A stretch of 64,000 nucleotides of DNA, taken from an uncultured Oscillospiraceae bacterium (lineage in GTDB: Bacteria; Bacillota; Clostridia; Oscillospirales; Oscillospiraceae). This document shows positions 54,823 to 64,000 of this stretch, piece after piece. The translations under genes were made by a program, and so were the position numbers. A model generated the notes under the pieces. The model was not told the DNA's origin and searched no databases. It was given only the letters and a program-made list of their open reading frames with translations. Each line of letters opens with the position of its first letter. Position 1 is the first letter of the stretch. Location: contig CANPYX010000001.1 in the NCBI GenBank assembly GCA_947588955.1, positions 185,409 to 249,408 of the forward strand. Reading direction: 5' to 3'.

Positions 54823-56202
54823 TTAGCCCCGCGTGGGGATGGAGAGAAGCTCTCGAACTCTTTGCTCAAGTAATCTTTCTAACATCTGCAAATGCTCCTC
54901 AGGCAAATTGATCGCCGGGTGACGCCGAAAACGAAATCCGATCATTCTCCGAAGCTCCGCCTTCTGTCTGCTCCCCATGACCGCGGCGCAGACCTCCTCA
55001 AACGTCAGGTTGTACGGGTTGGTCCGGGTGCCGGCGTATTCTCGCAACGCCGCGAGATCGCGCAGCTCCCCGCTCCCCGCAAAGCACAAAAGGGAGAGAC
55101 CGTTGTCAAAAATCGGGGCGGGCGCGATAATGTCGCCCGTATGGTTGTCCCGCAGCACCCCAAAATTTCCAAAGTGCCGATCCTCATTCCATATGAGCGC
55201 GTCGAACACCAGCATACTGCGGAGCTGTTCCCCAAATCCCGCTCCCCGCTTCCTGTCCAGATCGTCGTAATAGTCCAGGCATTTCCGAAGATTCACACCG
55301 TCTATGATCCTCCCGATGGGGACATAGGACACGTCCGGGCTTGTGAACAGCGCGCACCTGGAGGCGGTAATGCCCTTCCAATTCTCAAGCTCGTATCGAA
55401 CGGCATTCAGCCGCATGGCTTCGGCGATTTGGGAGGCGTAGTATTCCATATAAGGCTCTCGCCCCGCGTTGGATGTCCCGGAGGTGCCCCCCTTGTAGAG
55501 AAAAATTCCATCGTTTTCAATGAATCTCCACGCCTTAGGCAGCATCCCGCCGGTGGTAAGCTCTGGCGAGGTGGTAAACGCGTGACGACTCCCTCCCGCG
55601 CCGGTGTAGGCCACCAGGGCCAGGATTTCCGAGAAGCGGTTCTCGTAAAGATTATACTGCGCGAAAGAACCACTAAATCCCTCCGGCACCACCCAGTAGC
55701 TGTCGTTTAGGGAGAGGCCCTTGCACACGTCGATGATCCCTTTGGTGTCGTTGTGGCTCAGCCCAAGGGTCTTCAATATCTCGTCTACAAACCGGCGGTT
55801 CTTGGGGATCACCCGATGTTCAAGCCATCGAATAATACCGTCCCCGGTAAGCTCCAAATCAAGGGGGAAAAGATGGGTGTATTCCCGATGGATCTCTATG
55901 ATCTCCGCTGTCAGCCCCTCAAGTCCGTGCTTTTCCATGGAAAAGCGCATCAGCTCCGTGTCAAATATGCGCAGGCTGTAACGATTTCCTTCCATTACCG
56001 TGTCCTCCAATCCGAATGTGACCGTCTTACCCAACACAGACGAGATCTTCAGTATCATATCAAGCGTAGGATTTTGGGCACCGCTTTCAAGCCTGCATAT
56101 GTTTGACCGCTGGGTACCGATCATACGCGCCAGCTCCGCCTGGGAGATGCCCTTCTCCAGCCGCGCGGAGGTCAGCTGGGATATGATATCGCGTCTGTCC
56201 AT
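54823..56202 (-). CDS. HTH (XRE) - HipA-like kinase fused in one chain
   Basis: 459 residues. Residues 1-65 form a Cro/C1 HTH (KGISQAELARMIGTQRSNICRLESGAQNPTLDMILKISSVLG). The rest matches the HipA-like kinase core: FLYKGGTSG (near 235) as nucleotide-binding loop, NEDRHFGNFG (339-348) as catalytic loop with Asp340 and Asn346, and PIFDNG (363-368) as metal motif. In the usual HipBA system HTH and kinase are separate proteins; here both roles are in one chain. GAGGTGATAC precedes ATG 56202. Confidence 0.88.
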   Translation of the reverse strand: MDRRDIISQLTSARLEKGISQAELARMIGTQRSNICRLESGAQNPTLDMILKISSVLGKTVTFGLEDTVMEGNRYSLRIFDTELMRFSMEKHGLEGLTAEIIEIHREYTHLFPLDLELTGDGIIRWLEHRVIPKNRRFVDEILKTLGLSHNDTKGIIDVCKGLSLNDSYWVVPEGFSGSFAQYNLYENRFSEILALVAYTGAGGSRHAFTTSPELTTGGMLPKAWRFIENDGIFLYKGGTSGTSNAGREPYMEYYASQIAEAMRLNAVRYELENWKGITASRCALFTSPDVSYVPIGRIIDGVNLRKCLDYYDDLDRKRGAGFGEQLRSMLVFDALIWNEDRHFGNFGVLRDNHTGDIIAPAPIFDNGLSLLCFAGSGELRDLAALREYAGTRTNPYNLTFEEVCAAVMGSRQKAELRRMIGFRFRRHPAINLPEEHLQMLERLLEQRVRELLSIPTRG

Positions 56203-56222
56203 AGTATCACCTCACGCAGTAA

Positions 56223-56242
56223 TGTTATCATAAATGATAACA
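56223..56242. promoter_or_regulatory. perfect palindromic operator of the HTH-HipA-like gene
   Basis: TGTTATCAT and ATGATAACA around a 2-nt centre, 21 nt before the start codon and overlapping a plausible promoter (TTGCAA, 17 nt, TAACAT). Likely the autoregulatory site of the encoded HTH. Confidence 0.75.
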
Positions 56243-56374
56243 TTTTGCAAGCCCAATTTTGGGAGGAATACAACATTGAAAAACTGAAAATAGTAAATTT
56301 ACCTTATCATTCAAGCGGACGGCGGCACAGATGTTGTTTACTATGTTCTCCTACCCTGCTATAAAAAGAAACCT

Positions 56375-56405
56375 CCCGCGGGACGGCTTGTTGCCGTCCC
56401 GCGGG
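56375..56405 (-). terminator. terminator of the 1913-residue SLH protein gene
   Basis: 12-bp GC stem CCCGCGGGACGG/CCGTCCCGCGGG with a 7-nt loop, A-rich and T-rich flanks. Confidence 0.88.
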
Positions 56406-56430
56406 AATGTTTTTGTGGGTTATTGTTTTT

Positions 56431-59400
56431 TTATTTCGCCATGTAGTCGCAGAGCTTCATGAGGATCACGGCAGTTTGTGCGCGGGTAGTGCTGCCGGTG
56501 GGGTTCAGGGTGTTGTCGCCCTGCCCTGAGACGATTCCGGCTCCGATCGCCCACGCCATTGCCTCTTTCGCGTAGTTGCTCACCTTGTCCGCGTCAGTGA
56601 AACTGTTGATGTTGCCGGTATTCGGCTTCACCACGCCCTTAAATTGGGCGTACTGGTATATTAAGGTAACCAATTGCTCACGAGTTATGACGTTATCCGG
56701 CATAAATGTGCCGTTTCCGTAGCCATTTACTATGGAATTTGAATCCGCCCAGGCGACGGCGTCGGCGTATATGCTGCTTTCGTCAACATCACCAAATTTC
56801 AGCGCCGGAGCGTCGGGCTCATAGCTCAAGCGGTAGAGCAGCGTCACAAGCGCGCCACGGGACATCTTGCCGTCCGGCTGGAAGTTATTGTTTCCTGTAC
56901 CTGAGAACAGCTCACGCGCGGAGGTGAACTCGATGGCGTCTCCCGCCCAGCTCTCCACTCGCTCAATGTCCTTGAATTCCGCGGAGTTTTCCACGATCTT
57001 CAGCGTCACGTCGCCTTCCACATTCAGGATAACTCCGTCCTCGCCGACGACGCAATCGCGGACCACTTCCTCCGTCCCGTCGGGGTGCACCAGCACCGCA
57101 ACGGTGCCGGGTCCGAAGTCGGTTACGGGCACTTCCATTTTGACGGATTTTTCACCCTGAACGTGGACATTTATCTGCGGAGCGTCCTTCGTTGACCCCG
57201 CGGAAGGCACCTCCACAGGGGCCTTTACTACCCCTTCTGACCCCCCTTGAGGCACCGTTACCTCGGCATTGGTAACGTTTCCAGAGGCATCTTTACCGGT
57301 AGTTCCGACCACTCCTTCGGGGGTTGTAGTGGTCTCGACAGAGGTCCCGTCCTTCTCCGTGGTCCTCTCGGTGACGGTCCCGTCGGTCTGCTCGGTGGTC
57401 TCGGTGACGGTGCCGTCCTTGGTCGTGGTTGTGGTCGTTTTGGACCCGTCGGGGTTGGTAACGGTCTCCTGCTCGGCGTCGGGAGATGTGGTGTTGCCGG
57501 TGCCGACGTATACGGGCGGCAGCTGCGGAATCTCCTCGACTATTGTCTCGTGGCAGAGCTCGCAGACGCCCTCCCTTGAGCCGGGGGCAGCGGTGGTGGC
57601 TTCCTTAGTGACCTTCCATTCCGTAACCTTATGCTCCAGCTTCGGCAGCGTCACGGTCTCCTCAAAGCCGCACAGGGCGCAGGTGTGGGTATAATGCCCC
57701 TCGGTCTGACAGGTCGCGTCAACTCTGCCTACCTCCGGGCCCCACGAGTGCGAAAGTATGCCGATCACAGCCTCGGACCATTTCGGCGAGTAGTATGTCT
57801 TCCCATCCGCGACAGCGCGTCCGCCTATCTCGTAGGCGTACTTCGTGCCCACAGGCAGCGTCTCGGTGTAGCTGGTTTCGTTGCCAATGTCTGTCTCTAT
57901 CCACTTTTCGGCCTCATAGTCGTAGCGTATGACCGTGTAATATGTTGCTCCCGGCGAGCTGTTCCAGTTTGCCGTTACCGTAACATGATCCACGTCTTCC
58001 GCCGCGCTCTGTGTCAGGGTCAACCCGGTCACTGTGGGCGGAACGATATTGAAGGTGCCTTCCAGTTCCCCGTAGTAGTTGCCCTCACCGCGAATGTGGA
58101 CTGTCGCCGTACCGATTTTATCGTTATTAGCGTATGACACATATCCGTCAAGTCCGTTCTTGTCGCTTCGAACCAAAAGGCTCACGCCGTTATCGTACAC
58201 AAACACCGCCGCGCGGATCTTTTCGCCGGGCCTGTAAGCAAAATTCTCGCCCGCTATGTTCAACGTCGCGTTTCCGATGTCCCGTCCGACGTATCCGCAC
58301 TTTGTGCAGGTGTGCTTGCCGTCCGCGTCTATCTGCCAGATGTGGCCTTCCCACCAGAGCGTCTCGCTCTCTTCGGTCTTGCCGCAGCCCTCGGCATTGC
58401 ATGTGTAGAGGATATTGCCGCTCTTTACGCACTTGCGGGTATCCGTATTCGTCACGCTGTGGACACGACCGTCATCGTGGACATGATAGCCGATTGTGTT
58501 CATTATAGCCTGTTGCTGCTGCTTATCAGGCATACCGGGCTCAGTTCCCTCGGACGTATCGCCACCCGTTCCCGGCGCGGGGTCCGGGGTTTCCTCCGGT
58601 GTGTCGGTCGGCTTATCCTTGCTGGGGTCGTACTGGCTTCCGTTGCGGAAGAACAGCCAGCCGGTGTAGGGAAGACCGCCCTCGATGTAGTAATACGCCG
58701 TGCTGTCCACCGCCTTGGGGTCGCTGGGAAGCTCCTCCACGGGCGTGCGGACACCTTCCTCTTCGGTGTAATAGCCGGTGTAGCCGTCCTCTTTGTCGAT
58801 GCAGACACCGTCTTCGCCGAAGTTGTGCCAACGCTCGACAGGCTTACCGTCAACGGTATCCTGGGTCTTATGCAGACCAGCGCCCAGCTTCACGCCTTTT
58901 TCATAGTAGGTGCCGTCATTCTGCCAGCCCTCGATGGCCTTGCCGTTCTCATAGAGCTTGCCCTCAAACTCGCCGGTGAACTTTGCGCCGCATTTCGAGC
59001 ACGCGCGCTCGCCGGTAGTTTCATCCACCACATAGGTGTGGCCGGTGGGCTGCTTGATCTCGCCCCATGTAACCGGCGAACCGCAGGTCTTGCAAATCGT
59101 CCACCCACTGTAGCCGAACTCGGTGCAGGTGGGGTCTTTGTCGTCCACCACGGTCACATCAGTATCATGGAAATGCCAGTGGGTCTTTCCCTCATTTGCG
59201 GGATCGTCCACTACTACTGGCGAATAGTTGTAGCACTCGGAGTTTACTTGAATGGTGCCGCCAAAGGTATGGAGGCCATTGGGGTTGTATTCCTCGATAT
59301 ACTCTATTTGGCCTCTGTCGACTTCTATGGACAGGTCAACGGGGAAGAAGGTCTTATTTTTCCACGCCGTTGTTGCCTGATCTAATGTGATTTCACTGCC

Positions 59401-62172
59401 CCAAACTCTCACGGGGATCGACGCGATAATATCGCTGCCATAGTCGGATGGGGTCATGCCGTCTTCCACTCGCTCAAATGTGAATGTGGCTATATTTTCG
59501 TCTTTTGCATAGGAACCGTCAAACTCTTTCTTGGTAACCTTGAAAGCGGGATTGACCACGATGTGATCCAGCTCCCATTCGTCGATGTTTGTAAGATCGA
59601 GATCCATAGAGACGCTCTTGATCTTATCAATATCCGTGGCCTTCACGTCCACCCAGTAAACACTGTCCATGGGGAGCTTGTCATCGACCCTGTTTTGCGT
59701 TGAGGGAACAAGCTTCACAGTTGCCGTGCTGCCGGAGGTGATCTCAAACCGGCGTGTGGCGTTAGTGGTGTTGCCGGAATTATCGGAAATATAGAGCTTC
59801 AAGGTGTGCTCGCCGGGAGCAAGCTTCACTTTTTCGGTAACGATCTGCCCATTTCCCAACGTAGCGCCAATGCTTTGGCCATCAATATAAGCCTCTGCTT
59901 TACCGTTAGGTGTAAGACCGTTTGCACGTCCCTCTGCCGGATCGGAGACAGGGGCCCGGAAAGCGACCTCATTCGTGTCGGTAAACTTAAAAACAGACTC
60001 TCGCGTGAGTACCGCCGCAGAACCCACCGGTGTCACGTCGCCGATGACCGGCATGGTGCGGTCGTCGTTGACCGTCGCGTAGTCGACCGTGTAGTCGTCA
60101 ATGTAATAGGTAAGCTTATTGTTTGCCGACATGATTGGGTCTTCAAAAGCGTCCTGACCGTTCTGCATCACGCTGAAAAACATCGGATTGATGACGATTT
60201 TCTGTCCGCCAGCGGTGAATTCCGTCAAGTCATAGTAAGCATAAAACCAATGGCCCTCATCGTAATTGACACCAGTACGGTCATGCACGGTTTTGTATGT
60301 TTTTGTGCCGGGGGTGGGGTTACCATAGATTGCCCTCACCATCACGGACATATAGTCGTCCTCGTCTGGAATCCAAATCCAATAGCCTATGCCAACTGCG
60401 CCTGTAATATTGATCTGCTGTTCGACGTAATCGACAAAAACCTGCGCAACGCCAGCTGAAACTGCTGATGAAACATCCGGGGTCATATCCAGTGTAATTT
60501 TCAACGACTGGTTGCCGCTGTGGACTTTTCCCGTCTCACTATTAGCGATTTCCAGAGACATCTTAAACTTTTCATCGTCCACATCAGTCTTAAAATTGGC
60601 AAGTTGATTTCGTGTCTCTTTGCCCTCAAAATCGAAAATTACCTCTGAACCCTTGCCGGGTGTAAAGGTTGCTATAGCCTCAGGCAAAGAAGAACATTCC
60701 AGTTTCGCGGTCAAATTAGCTATCTGTTTCGGGTCGTCTTCTTGGGCGCATGTTGTCAGAGATATATCGTTAACTTGCGCCGATTCATTATCGATTGTTA
60801 CAGTTATATCGCTCGGATGTGTCGTAACCGCGTACTCTGCCGGTTCCCCCTGATCATTTTGTGTCTCATATGTCACGTTAAAAGTCAAATTAAACATCTC
60901 GCCATACGGCGCGGCGTAGGCCGGGAGCTTAAACGAGAATTTCGTTGGTACGACCACGTTGACCGTGACGCTTCCTACTTCCTCGCCCTTGGCGTCCAGC
61001 ATTTGAATCTTGACTTCACCCTCCGTACCGTTCGATTCAAAGACGGCGGATGTGGGCGTCTCATTTTTGATCGTTCCGAATTTTTCATCGACTTTCCACG
61101 TCACGGAAGATGGAATATCCACCGGCGTACCGGCGGCGGTTATACCTGTTGCGGTAAGGTTGATGGTCCCCTCAGGGGTGATGTACTCGGTATCCGCGTC
61201 AATAGACGCGCGGTTGAATTCCTTATCATCCGGCGCGGTGGAGACCACGAACAGGGAGGCGGAGACGGTACGGGGCGCGCCGTCGCAGGGGGTATTCACC
61301 ACGCGGTAGGTCTTTTCGCCCTCTGGACGGGAGACAAACGTGGTGGAGCCGCCGCCGTCCAGGTTGATGGCGTCCGTGCAGCCGGCCTTCAAAAGGATCT
61401 CCGCCAGCTCGTACATATCGCAGCCTTCGGAATAGGGCGCGAGCTTGCCGTCCGCCACCAGCATGACCACTTCTCCGGTATTTTTGTTGATACCGATGGC
61501 GGTGCGGGCGTTGGGGGCATTGTGATCATTTGCCTTAATCTGGCTGTCCTTTATCAGGACTTCTGTCCCGGCTCCATTGCACGGAAACGAGTTAATGGCC
61601 TCTCTTATTTCTTCTTTATGCTGGTCATAATCCGCTTTTCCGTTCCAGTATATGTGGGGAGTACCATCATGGTCAATAGCAAAAAAAGGCTCGCTTGCGT
61701 ATCCTCCGAATTCATGCACAAGCTCCCCTTCCATAACGAGGATTCCCCTCGTCTCGCCGGTGGACATATTGTAGCCGGTGCCGTTGATAGCGCCGACAAC
61801 CGCGTAATTTTCAACATCTTGATGGTTGGCAACGGCGCCGTCCAACTGGTTTACAAGCTTCTGCATGCCGAATTTTGATCTGGCGGCTTCCTTACTGTTG
61901 TCTTTGTAGTTTGCGTAAATATGAGTGGTAGGCTCTTTGGTGTTAATCGTCATTGTATAGTAGACGAGCTGCTGCCCGTTGTACTTTTTGCGAACGGTCC
62001 CTATCTCTTGTGTAACACCCGGCGCAATATTGGACTTCTCTTTTTTTAGAACGGTGAAACTTCTATCTTGCGCCGCCGCAACCTTTGGCGCTATCGTCAC
62101 CGGCACGAGAGCCAGAACAAGAACTAAAGCCAGCAGAAATGAAACTGTCTTTTTCATTTGTTCAAATGACAT
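56431..62172 (-). CDS. giant secreted protein: phosphodiester glycosidase, cohesin-like and SLH domains
   Basis: 1913 residues. Signal peptide; M1 (AAAGGA very close) or M6 (MKKTVSFLL...) may be the true start. A NAGPA-type phosphodiester glycosidase domain lies at about 90-315 (AINGTGYNMSTGETRGILVMEG, NARTAIGINKNTGEVVMLVADG, DAINLDGGGSTTF). Ig-like and carbohydrate-binding-like beta domains follow to about 800, then a cohesin-like segment at about 815-960. A stretch of CxxC modules with GHTY and choline-binding-like GW repeats (ENGKAIEGWQNDGTYYEKG, LPYTGWLFFRNG) comes next, then fibronectin-like and Thr/Glu-rich linker regions (about 1560-1620), and three SLH repeats from 1729 to the end. 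It is anchored by its C-terminus to the S-layer polymer and probably acts on surface glycans. Confidence 0.85.
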   Translation of the reverse strand: MSFEQMKKTVSFLLALVLVLALVPVTIAPKVAAAQDRSFTVLKKEKSNIAPGVTQEIGTVRKKYNGQQLVYYTMTINTKEPTTHIYANYKDNSKEAARSKFGMQKLVNQLDGAVANHQDVENYAVVGAINGTGYNMSTGETRGILVMEGELVHEFGGYASEPFFAIDHDGTPHIYWNGKADYDQHKEEIREAINSFPCNGAGTEVLIKDSQIKANDHNAPNARTAIGINKNTGEVVMLVADGKLAPYSEGCDMYELAEILLKAGCTDAINLDGGGSTTFVSRPEGEKTYRVVNTPCDGAPRTVSASLFVVSTAPDDKEFNRASIDADTEYITPEGTINLTATGITAAGTPVDIPSSVTWKVDEKFGTIKNETPTSAVFESNGTEGEVKIQMLDAKGEEVGSVTVNVVVPTKFSFKLPAYAAPYGEMFNLTFNVTYETQNDQGEPAEYAVTTHPSDITVTIDNESAQVNDISLTTCAQEDDPKQIANLTAKLECSSLPEAIATFTPGKGSEVIFDFEGKETRNQLANFKTDVDDEKFKMSLEIANSETGKVHSGNQSLKITLDMTPDVSSAVSAGVAQVFVDYVEQQINITGAVGIGYWIWIPDEDDYMSVMVRAIYGNPTPGTKTYKTVHDRTGVNYDEGHWFYAYYDLTEFTAGGQKIVINPMFFSVMQNGQDAFEDPIMSANNKLTYYIDDYTVDYATVNDDRTMPVIGDVTPVGSAAVLTRESVFKFTDTNEVAFRAPVSDPAEGRANGLTPNGKAEAYIDGQSIGATLGNGQIVTEKVKLAPGEHTLKLYISDNSGNTTNATRRFEITSGSTATVKLVPSTQNRVDDKLPMDSVYWVDVKATDIDKIKSVSMDLDLTNIDEWELDHIVVNPAFKVTKKEFDGSYAKDENIATFTFERVEDGMTPSDYGSDIIASIPVRVWGSEITLDQATTAWKNKTFFPVDLSIEVDRGQIEYIEEYNPNGLHTFGGTIQVNSECYNYSPVVVDDPANEGKTHWHFHDTDVTVVDDKDPTCTEFGYSGWTICKTCGSPVTWGEIKQPTGHTYVVDETTGERACSKCGAKFTGEFEGKLYENGKAIEGWQNDGTYYEKGVKLGAGLHKTQDTVDGKPVERWHNFGEDGVCIDKEDGYTGYYTEEEGVRTPVEELPSDPKAVDSTAYYYIEGGLPYTGWLFFRNGSQYDPSKDKPTDTPEETPDPAPGTGGDTSEGTEPGMPDKQQQQAIMNTIGYHVHDDGRVHSVTNTDTRKCVKSGNILYTCNAEGCGKTEESETLWWEGHIWQIDADGKHTCTKCGYVGRDIGNATLNIAGENFAYRPGEKIRAAVFVYDNGVSLLVRSDKNGLDGYVSYANNDKIGTATVHIRGEGNYYGELEGTFNIVPPTVTGLTLTQSAAEDVDHVTVTANWNSSPGATYYTVIRYDYEAEKWIETDIGNETSYTETLPVGTKYAYEIGGRAVADGKTYYSPKWSEAVIGILSHSWGPEVGRVDATCQTEGHYTHTCALCGFEETVTLPKLEHKVTEWKVTKEATTAAPGSREGVCELCHETIVEEIPQLPPVYVGTGNTTSPDAEQETVTNPDGSKTTTTTTKDGTVTETTEQTDGTVTERTTEKDGTSVETTTTPEGVVGTTGKDASGNVTNAEVTVPQGGSEGVVKAPVEVPSAGSTKDAPQINVHVQGEKSVKMEVPVTDFGPGTVAVLVHPDGTEEVVRDCVVGEDGVILNVEGDVTLKIVENSAEFKDIERVESWAGDAIEFTSARELFSGTGNNNFQPDGKMSRGALVTLLYRLSYEPDAPALKFGDVDESSIYADAVAWADSNSIVNGYGNGTFMPDNVITREQLVTLIYQYAQFKGVVKPNTGNINSFTDADKVSNYAKEAMAWAIGAGIVSGQGDNTLNPTGSTTRAQTAVILMKLCDYMAK

Positions 62173-62198
62173 TCCTTTCCACAGTATTTTTAAAACGC

Positions 62199-62230
62199 GG
62201 GCGGCCGGACCGTTGCCGGTACAGCCGCCC
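62199..62230 (-). terminator. terminator between the two SLH genes
   Basis: GGGCGGC/GCCGCCC stem with an 18-nt loop followed leftward by GCGTTTTAAAAA. It lies 37 nt past the partial SLH gene and 27 nt before the start of the giant protein, so read-through would be needed for co-expression. Confidence 0.65.
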
Positions 62231-62266
62231 TGAGGTTAATTAGATATTTGTTTGAGTATTGATTTA

Positions 62267-64000
<1,734 letters not shown>

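Overview
The window looks like a piece of a gut- or rumen-type Clostridia chromosome (Oscillospiraceae/Lachnospiraceae-like). The reasons are AGGAGG-type ribosome-binding sites, SLH-anchored surface proteins, a Tn4451-like mobilisable element with TnpV/TnpW/DUF3847/Cys_rich_VLP proteins, LplB/YtcP-type sugar permeases with a YesL-like DUF624 protein, and cellobiose-phosphorylase-based sugar metabolism. No rRNA or tRNA gene was recognised. Metabolic genes at 29-49 kb are clearly G+C-richer than the defence operon at about 6.9-17 kb, which points to separate histories.

Layout. (1) 1-4.2 kb: a leftward operon of secreted proteins headed by an SLH-domain surface protein. Between its leader and a tyrosine recombinase lies a 188-bp segment bounded by a perfect 19-bp inverted repeat and carrying a near-consensus promoter, here pointing away from the operon. 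This has the form of an invertible promoter (phase switch). (2) 4.4-6.4 kb: a Septu-like ATPase/HNH nuclease pair. (3) 6.9-17.0 kb: a tightly overlapping seven-gene anti-phage operon: MORC/GHKL ATPase, Z1 helicase, PD-(D/E)XK protein, AIPR protein, cytosine-C5 methyltransferase, Vsr nuclease and GIY-YIG nuclease. (4) 17.1-19.2 kb: an acidic repeat protein, then a SAM-riboswitch-controlled pair (unknown protein plus N-formylglutamate amidohydrolase-like protein).

(5) About 19.2-29.0 kb: a mobilisable element with a MobA/MobL relaxase, large serine recombinase and small accessory proteins. It holds two copies of a 110-nt structured repeat, one of which interrupts a gene. (6) 29.1-49.4 kb: a glycan-use locus around a LacI regulator, with GH94 cellobiose phosphorylase, GH95 alpha-fucosidase, GH43, a second GH94-like phosphorylase, ABC importer, DUF624, GH31 alpha-xylosidase and GH42 beta-galactosidase. 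Together these can strip and phosphorolyse imported xyloglucan oligosaccharides. Five copies of an AAACGTTT-type operator tie the locus together. (7) 49.6-56.2 kb: two Fic proteins, a Phd-like antitoxin, a broken RelB/DinJ antitoxin, a serine hydrolase and a one-chain HTH-HipA-like kinase. (8) 56.4-64 kb: a 1913-residue secreted protein (phosphodiester glycosidase, cohesin-like, SLH) and a truncated SLH protein whose anchor is nearly identical in DNA to that of the SLH gene at the left end.

The most interesting signals are the putative phase switch of the S-layer operon, the MORC/Z1 operon with an added GIY-YIG nuclease, the paired 110-nt elements with compensatory base changes, and the SAM riboswitch in front of an unknown gene.
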